A DNA stretch of 53,626 nt from Devosia sp. 66-22 (lineage in GTDB: Bacteria > Pseudomonadota > Alphaproteobacteria > Rhizobiales > Devosiaceae). Positions 28,613 to 34,879 of this stretch are shown here, piece by piece. The DNA is taken from contig MKUZ01000008.1 in NCBI GenBank assembly GCA_001899065.1, positions 183,121-236,746 on the forward strand. The letters are read 5' to 3'. The translations under genes were made by a program, and so were the position numbers. Within the stretch, counting starts at the first letter, position 1; every line of letters begins with the position of its first letter. The notes below the pieces were generated by a model. That model was given only the letters and a program-made list of their open reading frames with translations. It made no database searches and had not been told where the DNA came from.

Positions 28613-28842
28613 CCCACGACGACCACCTCAAGGCCATCGCTACGGCCCAGACCAACAACTCCCTCCATGCCCGCAACGCGCTCGTCTCGCTGTGGGTCAT
28701 GGGGCACCACGTCGAGGCCCTCTTCGCGGACTGCCTGTCGCCCGCTGAGGTGGCAAGTGGGGCAGGGGTCTCGACCGCTCAGGTCTACGCCGCGCTCAGC
28801 GCCCGGCAGGCATACAAGCACGTGCGGGACATTCCGGCATGA
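28609..28842 (+). CDS. small phage protein with a helix-turn-helix-like motif
   Basis: 77 aa from TTG 28609, whose TGA overlap with the previous gene supports this start; an in-frame start at 28546 exists but lies deep inside that gene. The segment LSPAEVASGAGVSTAQVYAA has the spacing of a helix-turn-helix (AEVA..AGVS..QVY), preceded by a long helix (LHARNALVSLWVMGHHVEAL). It could be a small DNA-binding regulator and is the only such candidate in the early region. This is motif reading, not a family match. Confidence 0.5.
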   Translation: MTHDDHLKAIATAQTNNSLHARNALVSLWVMGHHVEALFADCLSPAEVASGAGVSTAQVYAALSARQAYKHVRDIPA

Positions 28843-28991
28843 GGACCGCAGCCTTCCGCCGCCGCTGTGGGGCGTTCAAACGTCCCGCTCGCTTGCTCGC
28901 GGTCTACTCGTGGCTCGCTATGCGCTCCGCGCGCCGCGCCTCCGAACTTGCCGCCGCAGCCGAGGCCAGCGCTCGGGCCGCTCGCGGCTAG
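28839..28991 (+). CDS. very basic small early phage protein
   Basis: 50 aa, ATG overlapping the previous stop (ATGA). The N-terminal half is rich in Arg (MRTAAFRRRCGAFKRPARLL), the C-terminal half is an Ala/Arg/Glu helix. Net charge is strongly positive, which suits nucleic-acid or host-protein binding, but no family is recognised. Last gene before the phage promoter at 28993 and the strong terminator at 29040. Confidence 0.45.
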   Translation: MRTAAFRRRCGAFKRPARLLAVYSWLAMRSARRASELAAAAEASARAARG

Positions 28992-28992
28992 C

Positions 28993-29010
28993 AATTACCC
29001 CTCCCCCTAG
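28993..29010 (+). promoter_or_regulatory. phage RNA polymerase promoter, copy 4
   Basis: AATTACCCCTCCCCCTAG; predicted start G29010. Lies 30 bases upstream of a strong terminator and 81 before the SSB gene. Confidence 0.75.
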
Positions 29011-29039
29011 CTCCGCACAGAGCACCATCCATCCAACCG

Positions 29040-29073
29040 CCCCCGCGCCACCACTGGCCGGGGGTTTTTCTTT
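29040..29073 (+). terminator. strong intrinsic terminator, early-region boundary
   Basis: CCCCCG pairs with CGGGGG and GCCA with TGGC (one bulged C, CCAC loop), followed by TTTTTCTTT. It separates the early genes from the SSB gene, the position of the host-polymerase early terminator TE in T7. The promoter just upstream would let phage polymerase read through. Confidence 0.8.
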
Positions 29074-29090
29074 GCGCACTGCGAGACCCA

Positions 29091-29822
29091 ATGACTGACA
29101 AGAAGAAGCCCCCGAAGATCACCGGCCCCCGGATGGTCTTCAAGTTTCCGAAGCTCAACGAGCCCGACTACGGCTCGAAGGACTACCCGAAGCCCGATGG
29201 CGAGTACTCGACCAGGGGCGTGATGACGGCCGACGACGCCGCGACCAAGGAGTTCATCAAGCAGCTCCAGCCGCTCTACGACGAGGCGCTTGCTGAGGCC
29301 GAGGTGGCGTTCAAGGAACTCAAGGTCGAGACCCGGAAGAAGCTGGGTGGCGTGAAGCCGAACGACCTCTTCACCACCCTGTACGACCAGGAGACCGAGG
29401 AGCCGACCGGCGAGATCGAGTTCAAGTTCGCCATGAAGGCGAGCGGCGTCCGCAAGAAGGGTCCGAAGGCGGGCACCAAGTGGACCATGAAGCCCGACAT
29501 CTACGACGCCTCGGGCAAGCTGCTCGTCAAGGCTCCGTCCATCTGGGGCGGCACGGTCGGCAAGATCAGCTTCGAGGCGTCCCCCTACTTCATTCCGGGG
29601 ACCGGAGCTGCCGGCCTCAAGCTGAGCCTGCTCGGCGTCCAGATCATCGACCTCAAGTCGGCTGGTCAGCGCTCCGCCGCGAGCCACGGCTTCGGTGCCG
29701 AGGACGGCTACACCCACACCGAGACCGTCGAGGACGAGGATGAGGGCGGCTTTGGTGACGAGACGGGCGGTGACGCTTCGGCGGATGCCGGCTCGGCCTC
29801 GGGCGACCAGCAGGAGTTCTGA
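29091..29822 (+). CDS. single-stranded DNA-binding protein, T7 gp2.5-like
   Basis: 243 aa (T7 gp2.5 has 232). The N-terminal two thirds resemble the OB-fold of gp2.5 homologues (RMVFKFPKLNEPDYGS, EIEFKFAMKASG, PSIWGGTVGKISFEASPYF). The last 35 residues are an acidic tail (VEDEDEGGFGDETGGDAS) ending in Phe, as in T7, where the acidic tail and terminal Phe bind DNA polymerase and helicase. In T7 the protein coats ssDNA and promotes annealing. Opens the replication module and overlaps the next gene by one base. Confidence 0.88.
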   Translation: MTDKKKPPKITGPRMVFKFPKLNEPDYGSKDYPKPDGEYSTRGVMTADDAATKEFIKQLQPLYDEALAEAEVAFKELKVETRKKLGGVKPNDLFTTLYDQETEEPTGEIEFKFAMKASGVRKKGPKAGTKWTMKPDIYDASGKLLVKAPSIWGGTVGKISFEASPYFIPGTGAAGLKLSLLGVQIIDLKSAGQRSAASHGFGAEDGYTHTETVEDEDEGGFGDETGGDASADAGSASGDQQEF

Positions 29823-30148
29823 TGGCCGACGAGTTCCTCACCCTTCGCGCGGCCAACGAGCTGCGCATGCAGGAATGGCCGGGCGCTGAGAAGGTCACCC
29901 CGGCCTTCCAGGGCAACGAGCTGGCTGGCGAAGTGGGCGAAGCCTGCAACGTCATCAAGAAGCTGGAGCGTTCGCGCCTCGGCATCGCTGGCTCCAAGGA
30001 CACCATCGAGCACCTCGCTGAGGAGCTTGCTGACGTTGTGATCTGCGTGGACCTCATCGCTTCAACCTACGGCATCGACCTCTGGTCCGCCGTGAAGTCG
30101 AAGTTCAATGGGACCTCCCACAAGATCGGCGCGACGGTGTTCCTGTAG
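29822..30148 (+). CDS. MazG-like nucleotide pyrophosphohydrolase
   Basis: 108 aa. The four-helix metal site is visible as NELAGEVGEACNVIKKL and HLAEELADVVICVDLIA, the ExxE...ExxD pattern of all-alpha NTP pyrophosphatases. Phage members are thought to adjust NTP or alarmone pools during infection. It sits between SSB and endonuclease I with one-base overlaps at both ends, so it belongs to the replication operon. Confidence 0.85.
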   Translation: MADEFLTLRAANELRMQEWPGAEKVTPAFQGNELAGEVGEACNVIKKLERSRLGIAGSKDTIEHLAEELADVVICVDLIASTYGIDLWSAVKSKFNGTSHKIGATVFL

Positions 30149-30546
30149 TGGGCTGGCCCTCCCGGAGCAATCCGGGGGTGGTCCATGGCTACCGGAGCGG
30201 GCTCGAAGACAAGGTTGCGAAGCAGCTCGAAGACCTCGGCATTGAGGTCAGGTTCGAGAGCTTCAAGATCGAGTACGAGGTGCCCGCCCGGAAGGCCAAA
30301 TACACCCCGGACTTCCTCCTCCCCAACGGCCTCATCATCGAGACCAAGGGGAGGTTCCTCACCGCCGACCGGCAGAAGCACATTCTAGTGAAGGCCCAGC
30401 GGCCCGAGCTGGATATCCGCTTCGTGTTCTCGAACAGCCGAGCGCGCATTTCCAAAACCTCGAAGACCACATACGCGGACTGGTGCGAGAAGCACGGCTT
30501 CAAGTTCGCGGACAAGGTCATCCCCCTTTCCTGGATCAAGGAATGA
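30148..30546 (+). CDS. endonuclease I (Holliday junction resolvase), T7 gp3-like
   Basis: 132 aa (T7 149). The GTG start shares a base with the previous stop. Active-site residues match T7 Glu20, Asp55, Glu65 and Lys67: Glu in YRSGLEDKVAKQL, then YTPDFLLPNGLIIETKGRF giving Asp, Glu and Lys. In T7 the homodimer resolves branched DNA and helps break down host DNA. Tight spacing with MazG and the amidase keeps T7 order (gene 3 then 3.5). Confidence 0.93.
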   Translation: MGWPSRSNPGVVHGYRSGLEDKVAKQLEDLGIEVRFESFKIEYEVPARKAKYTPDFLLPNGLIIETKGRFLTADRQKHILVKAQRPELDIRFVFSNSRARISKTSKTTYADWCEKHGFKFADKVIPLSWIKE

Positions 30547-31208
30547 CCACCAAGAACAGGGCCAGCACCGACTGGCTCGTGGTCCACTGCTCGGCAACGC
30601 CGGGCACCATGGACATTGGCCGTGCAGAAATCGACCGCTGGCACCGCCAGAAGGGTTGGCTCATGATCGGCTACCACTTCGTCATCCGCCGCAACGGCAA
30701 GGTGGAGATCGGTCGCCCCGTGGACACCATCGGTGCCCATGTCGAAGGTCACAACTCCGTCTCCATCGGCATCTGCATGGTGGGCGGCACGGACGCCAAG
30801 GGTGCCCCCGAGGACAACTTCACGAGTGCCCAGTACGCGGCCCTTGCGGAGCTGTTGCGGGACCTCAAGGCGAAGTACCCCCGCGCCAACATCTGCGGCC
30901 ACCGCGACTTCTCCCCTGACAAGAACAAGGACGGCAAGATCACGCCGAACGAGTTCGTCAAGGCGTGCCCCAGCTTCGACGTTCACGACTGGCTTGTGGC
31001 TACCGCCGTACTGCCCGTGACGCCCCCGAAGGTGAACCCGCCGAAGACCGCCAAGCAGGGCGGCTGGGCGTACCACCAGATCGTCGCAGGCGACACGCTC
31101 TTCTCGCTGGCCCGCACCTACGCGGTCAGCGCGGACACCATCGTGGCCCTCAATCCGGGCGTCATCACGAAGGCCCTCAAGGTGGGCGCGGGCATCCGCG
31201 TCCGCTGA
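30543..31208 (+). CDS. N-acetylmuramoyl-L-alanine amidase with C-terminal LysM
   Basis: 221 aa; the ATG overlaps the endonuclease stop. Residues 1 to about 140 align with T7 lysozyme gp3.5, which cleaves peptidoglycan and also binds and slows T7 RNA polymerase: VVHCSATPGTMDIG, RWHRQKGWLMIGYHFVIRRN, SIGICMVGG, GHRDFSPD and KACPSFDVHDW, with the zinc ligands (His, His, Cys) and the catalytic Tyr and Lys kept. Unlike T7 (151 aa), a LysM domain follows (YHQIVAGDTLFSLARTYAVS to IRVR), binding cell-wall glycan. Likely the endolysin. Confidence 0.92.
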   Translation: MTTKNRASTDWLVVHCSATPGTMDIGRAEIDRWHRQKGWLMIGYHFVIRRNGKVEIGRPVDTIGAHVEGHNSVSIGICMVGGTDAKGAPEDNFTSAQYAALAELLRDLKAKYPRANICGHRDFSPDKNKDGKITPNEFVKACPSFDVHDWLVATAVLPVTPPKVNPPKTAKQGGWAYHQIVAGDTLFSLARTYAVSADTIVALNPGVITKALKVGAGIRVR

Positions 31209-31219
31209 CGCCACGGGCT

Positions 31220-31237
31220 GATTACCCCTCCCCCTAG
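31220..31237 (+). promoter_or_regulatory. phage RNA polymerase promoter, copy 5
   Basis: GATTACCCCTCCCCCTAG; predicted start G31237, followed by CGTCTCACGAA. Heads the primase-helicase to kinase gene run. Confidence 0.75.
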
Positions 31238-31248
31238 CGTCTCACGAA

Positions 31249-31275
31249 CCCTCGGCTCTCGGGCCGGGGGCTTTC
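31249..31275 (+). terminator. leader hairpin with T-rich tail
   Basis: CCCTCGGC pairs with GCCGGGGG (one U-G) around loop TCTCGG, followed by CTTTCGTCGTT. It begins 12 bases after the predicted phage promoter start, repeating the promoter-then-terminator layout at 28993/29040. Confidence 0.5.
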
Positions 31276-31321
31276 GTCGTTCCAGCGCTCCGGCGCACTC
31301 AACAACTGAAACGGAACTCCA

Positions 31322-31501
31322 ATGCCTCTCAGCAACTCCAAGCGCCCGGTCAAGACGACCGATGAGCGCGTCCTTCACCCGACCAAGGGCTACCGCAAGG
31401 TGTCCGTGAAGCGGGGCCGCGCCGCCACCGCCATGCAGGCCATCCTCCGGGGTGGCATGGCCGTCGATCTCCGTTCCCTCCAGCAGTTCATCCGAGGCTG
31501 A
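31322..31501 (+). CDS. small basic phage protein, unknown
   Basis: 59 aa (MPLSNSKRPVKTTDERVLHP to LQQFIRG). The central segment is basic (KGYRKVSVKRGRAATAMQ) and the end is a single predicted helix. First gene behind the promoter at 31220. There is only a weak Shine-Dalgarno (ACGGAAC). It stops 7 bases before the next ATG. No family recognised. Confidence 0.5.
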   Translation: MPLSNSKRPVKTTDERVLHPTKGYRKVSVKRGRAATAMQAILRGGMAVDLRSLQQFIRG

Positions 31502-31508
31502 CACAACC

Positions 31509-31934
31509 ATGACCACGTTCAAGATCGGCCAAAAGGTCCGCTACATCGGCAAGTGCCGTGACTACAATGAACCCGCCCATGTCGGGAAGACCGGCACGGT
31601 CACCGGCTTCAAGAACTGGGGCGGCGTGACCGTCCGCTGGGATAAGGAGGACGAGCGGCCCTCACTCTCGGTCTACTCCGAGAACCTGGAGCCCGTCCGC
31701 ACCCTGCGCCCGGCCAACCAGAACACCAAGATCGAGAAGATCAAGGCGCACCTCCTCTCGGGGAAGTCGCTGACCCAGCTCGAAGCCCTCGGCCTCTACG
31801 GTGCCTTCCGCCTCGCCGCCCGCGTCCACGAACTCAAGGCCGCTGGCATGAAGATCAAGACCACGATCAAGCACGACCCGAACGGCAACCCGTATGCGGA
31901 GTACGCGCTGGTCACCCGGAAGGTGGCTGCATGA
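31509..31934 (+). CDS. phage winged-helix protein with KOW-like N-terminus
   Basis: 141 aa. The N-terminal 55 residues (KIGQKVRYIGKC, GKTGTVTGFKNWGGVTVRWD) look like an SH3/KOW-type barrel. The C-terminal part, KIEKIKAHLLSGKSLTQLEA then LGLYGAFRLAARVHELKAAG, matches the phage helix-turn-helix family in which LxxGxSxTxLEAL.LYG..RLAARI is diagnostic. This suggests nucleic-acid binding, role unknown. The ATG at 31509 is used; upstream in-frame starts lie inside the previous gene. Confidence 0.7.
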   Translation: MTTFKIGQKVRYIGKCRDYNEPAHVGKTGTVTGFKNWGGVTVRWDKEDERPSLSVYSENLEPVRTLRPANQNTKIEKIKAHLLSGKSLTQLEALGLYGAFRLAARVHELKAAGMKIKTTIKHDPNGNPYAEYALVTRKVAA

Positions 31935-32062
31935 CCTTCGCCGCCTTCATGACCTCGGTCGTGCAGATCACGGCCAGCTTCATGTGGGGCCTCACCGTGC
32001 TGGCCATCGTGCTGTCTCTCTGCATCCTCGCATCGGGCGCGTGGGCTGACCGCTTCAAATGA
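31931..32062 (+). CDS. small single-pass membrane protein
   Basis: 43 aa, ATGA overlaps at both ends. Residues about 12-36 (ITASFMWGLTVLAIVLSLCI) form one transmembrane helix, with a short basic end (WADRFK). Translationally coupled to the primase-helicase. No family recognised. Confidence 0.5.
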   Translation: MTFAAFMTSVVQITASFMWGLTVLAIVLSLCILASGAWADRFK

Positions 32063-33699
32063 CTGACGACGACAGCTCCTTCATCGGCAAGGAGCCATGC
32101 CCTGAATGCGGGTCGAGGGACAACCTCGCCCGCTACTCGGACGGCCACGGCTACTGCTTCGGCTGTGGCTACCGAGAGCGGGGCGATGGCTCCGGTGCCA
32201 ACCCCATCACCACCAAGAGGACCTCCATGGAAGACGCCATCGACGGCGAGTTCAAGCCGCTCGCCAAGCGCGCGATCTCCGAGGAGACGTGCCGCAAGTT
32301 CGGATACACGGTGGGCACCAAGCGGGACGGCACTACGGTCCAGATCGCCCCGTACTACGACGCAGACGGCAACGTGGTCGCCCAGAAGACCCGTGACGCC
32401 GACAAGAACTTTTCCGTCATTGGCTCCCTCAAGACGGCGCTGCTCTTTGGGCAGAACCTCTGGCCCTCGGGCGGTCGCCGCGTGACGGTGATCGAGGGCG
32501 AGATCGACACCATGTCCGTCTCCCAGGTGCAGGGCAACAAGTGGCCGGTTGTGGGCATCCCAAACGGCGCACAGGGCGCGAAGAAGGCCCTCGCTCGGCA
32601 GCTCGAATGGCTCAACACCTTCGAGGAAATCGTCCTCATGTTCGACATGGACGAGCCAGGGCAGGAGGCCGCGCGAGAGTGCGCGCCACTCTTCCCCGCT
32701 GGGAAGGCGAAGATCGCGTCCCTGCCGCGCAAGGACCCCAACGAAATGCTCGTGGCTGGTGAGGGCGACCTCATTGTTCGGGCCATCTGGGATGCCAAGG
32801 TCTACCGGCCCGATGGCATCGTCACCCTCGCGGACATCAAGGCGGACATTCTCAAGCCCGTCGAGCTGGGCCTCCCGTGGTGGTCCGAGACCCTCACGAA
32901 GCTGACCTACGGACGCCGGCACGGCGAGCTGTATGCGGTCGGCGCGGGTACCGGCATCGGCAAGTCCGACTGGCTGAGCCAACAGGTCATCTACGACCTC
33001 ACCGAGCTGGACCAGAAGGTCGGCGTCTTCTTCCTCGAACAGCAGCCCCGAGAGACCGGTCAGAGATTGGCGGGCAAGCTCGCCGGCAAGCGGTTCCACG
33101 TTCCTGATGGGAGCTGGACCAGCGAGGAGCTGGCTGCCGCCGTGGACCTCCTCATCAGCAGTGGAAAGCTGTTCCTATACGACAGCTTCGGCACCGCCGA
33201 CTGGGAGGTCATCCGCGAAGCCATGCGGTTCCTCAACAAGTCCGAGGGCGTCCGCATCTTCTACCTCGACCACCTCACGGCTCTGGCCGCGACAGCCGAG
33301 GACGAGCGCAAGGCCCTCGAAGTCATCATGGCTGAGCTGGGCGGGCTCGTGAAGGAACTGGACATCATCCTCACCATCGTCAGCCACCTCGCCACCCCCG
33401 AAGGGAAACCTCACGAGGAAGGCGGGCGGGTCATGATTAGGCACTTCAAGGGCAGCCGAGCGATTGGCTTCTGGTGTGCCTTCATGTTCGGCCTCGAACG
33501 TGACCAGCAGGCCGAGGACCCGATGGTCGCATCCACCACCACGTTCCGCGTCCTCAAGGACCGCTACACGGGGCAGGCGACGGGCGAGGTGATCTACCTC
33601 GGCTACGACCCCGACACCGGCAGGCTCTTCGAGACCACCAAGCCCGCTGAGCCCGGCAACGCCCACGGCTTCGTCCCCGAAGACGACGCCCCCTTTTGA
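32059..33699 (+). CDS. primase-helicase, T7 gp4-like
   Basis: 546 aa (T7 566). N-terminal zinc ribbon with C14, C17, C33, C36 for primer-site recognition, then a TOPRIM primase (VIEGEIDTMSVSQVQG; FDMDEPGQ), then a hexameric 5'-3' helicase with Walker A GAGTGIGKS at about residue 295 and YLDHLTAL as Walker B. The C-terminus EDDAPF is acidic with terminal Phe, as in T7, where it docks on DNA polymerase. An internal ATG at 32227 (Met57) just after the zinc ribbon has its own Shine-Dalgarno AAGAGG, mirroring T7's short 4B form. Confidence 0.95.
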   Translation: MTDDDSSFIGKEPCPECGSRDNLARYSDGHGYCFGCGYRERGDGSGANPITTKRTSMEDAIDGEFKPLAKRAISEETCRKFGYTVGTKRDGTTVQIAPYYDADGNVVAQKTRDADKNFSVIGSLKTALLFGQNLWPSGGRRVTVIEGEIDTMSVSQVQGNKWPVVGIPNGAQGAKKALARQLEWLNTFEEIVLMFDMDEPGQEAARECAPLFPAGKAKIASLPRKDPNEMLVAGEGDLIVRAIWDAKVYRPDGIVTLADIKADILKPVELGLPWWSETLTKLTYGRRHGELYAVGAGTGIGKSDWLSQQVIYDLTELDQKVGVFFLEQQPRETGQRLAGKLAGKRFHVPDGSWTSEELAAAVDLLISSGKLFLYDSFGTADWEVIREAMRFLNKSEGVRIFYLDHLTALAATAEDERKALEVIMAELGGLVKELDIILTIVSHLATPEGKPHEEGGRVMIRHFKGSRAIGFWCAFMFGLERDQQAEDPMVASTTTFRVLKDRYTGQATGEVIYLGYDPDTGRLFETTKPAEPGNAHGFVPEDDAPF

Positions 33700-33702
33700 C
33701 CT

Positions 33703-33721
33703 GACCCATCCACCATCGAGA
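33703..33721 (+). repeat. intergenic ATCCAC motif, copy 3 (divergent)
   Basis: GACCCATCCACCATCGAGA, four bases after the primase-helicase stop. Shares CATCCACCATCG with its relatives. Confidence 0.3.
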
Positions 33722-33726
33722 AGATC

Positions 33727-34425
33727 ATGACCCGAGACACCGTGGTCACGGCCATTGACGCCGTGCAGAACCTTGCCGCCCGCGCTGAGGAACTGGAACG
33801 CCATAGCATCATCCTCGCGCAGGGCACCGCCACCCAGGCGGCGACCATCCGCAAGCAGGCCGACACCATCAGCCAGCTCCGCAACGAAGTGGGGATGGAA
33901 GCCTACAACGTCGAGTTCCTCAAGCGGCAAGGCCGCAAGACGCGCTCGAAGACCCGCGCCCTCCGCGACAACTGCAAAGCTCAGGCGAAGAAGATCGCAG
34001 AGCTGGAGGCACGACTGGCTGCGAGCGCCAACCGCATCGACGATGACCGCAAGACAATCGAGCGTCAGATCATCGAGCGTCACAACCTCGCCCTCGAACT
34101 GGTGACGACCAAGAAGTACCTCGACAACGCTCTACACAGCCGTGAGCTACCGGAGATCACCGTACTCCACACCAGCCATCCGGTGGTGAAGTTCGCTGAG
34201 CACGTCGCCGTCCCGTCCTTCGAGCGCTTCCTCGCCGTCGATTGGCAGGAGCCGGTGAAGGTAACCGAGGTCCGCCTCCGCACGCTGGCCTTCGGTGCGC
34301 ATATCCCCGCGATGCTCGCCCGCAGCGCGCCGGTCGAGGAAGTCACCAGCACGGTGATGAACCTCCTCAGCGAGACCATGCGCGTCGAGGTTGAGCGGGC
34401 CGTCCGAGAGTACCAGCGTGGCTGA
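33727..34425 (+). CDS. phage coiled-coil protein, unknown
   Basis: 232 aa from the ATG 27 bases after the primase-helicase stop. Residues 15-135 are strongly heptad-like (LAARAEELERHSIILAQ, IRKQADTISQLRNEV, AKKIAELEARLAASANR), forming a long basic coiled coil. The C-terminal third is a mixed globular segment (FERFLAVDWQEPVKVTEVRL, VTSTVMNLLSETMRVEVERA). No catalytic motif is seen. It lies between helicase and polymerase genes, so a replication accessory role is possible but unproven. Confidence 0.7.
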   Translation: MTRDTVVTAIDAVQNLAARAEELERHSIILAQGTATQAATIRKQADTISQLRNEVGMEAYNVEFLKRQGRKTRSKTRALRDNCKAQAKKIAELEARLAASANRIDDDRKTIERQIIERHNLALELVTTKKYLDNALHSRELPEITVLHTSHPVVKFAEHVAVPSFERFLAVDWQEPVKVTEVRLRTLAFGAHIPAMLARSAPVEEVTSTVMNLLSETMRVEVERAVREYQRG

Positions 34426-34813
34426 GTTCATCAACGAACTCCGCGTCACCCGCATCGACCGAAAGCTCCGACGCTACCGCCTCGACGCGCCATTCACCGT
34501 GCGGAAGACGGGGCACCGTGGGACCTCGGTCATGCGGGACCTCGTGGTGGTCCCCTCGGGGTTCCTAACGGACGGCGCTTCGGTGCCCTCGTGGCTCTGG
34601 GGCGCAATCCCTCCAGATGGAATGTCGTTCAAGGCGGCGGTCGTTCACGACTGGCTCTGCCTGCTCATCGATCAAGGGCGGCCACACCCCGGTTTCGTCA
34701 CTCGGCGGCGGTGCGACGACTTCTTCCTAGAACTGCTGGAGGAGAGCCGTGTGCCCGCCATCCAACGGTGGGCCATGTACCTCGCCGTGCGCTGGTTCTC
34801 CGACCGCCTCTGA
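34418..34813 (+). CDS. DUF1353 family phage protein
   Basis: 131 aa from GTG 34418, overlapping the previous stop by 8 bases; an in-frame start at 34391 is possible. The family hallmark is clear: VVPSGFLTDGASVPSWLWGA followed by KAAVVHDWLC. DUF1353 occurs widely in phages and prophages. The conserved D, H-D and buried W residues suggest a small enzyme-like fold, but no activity is established that I know of. It lies immediately before the DNA polymerase leader hairpin. Confidence 0.85.
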   Translation: MAEFINELRVTRIDRKLRRYRLDAPFTVRKTGHRGTSVMRDLVVVPSGFLTDGASVPSWLWGAIPPDGMSFKAAVVHDWLCLLIDQGRPHPGFVTRRRCDDFFLELLEESRVPAIQRWAMYLAVRWFSDRL

Positions 34814-34836
34814 CCACCCCCAACACATCAACCGAA

Positions 34837-34856
34837 GTGGCCCCTTCGGGGGCCGC
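34837..34856 (+). other. UUCG-capped stem-loop before the DNA polymerase gene
   Basis: GTGGCCCC pairs with GGGGCCGC around TTCG, a very stable tetraloop. No T-run follows, so an RNA processing or stability element is more likely than a terminator. It lies 24 bases before the start codon. Confidence 0.5.
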
Positions 34857-34879
34857 TCTAGCTACTCCAGCGAGAGGGC

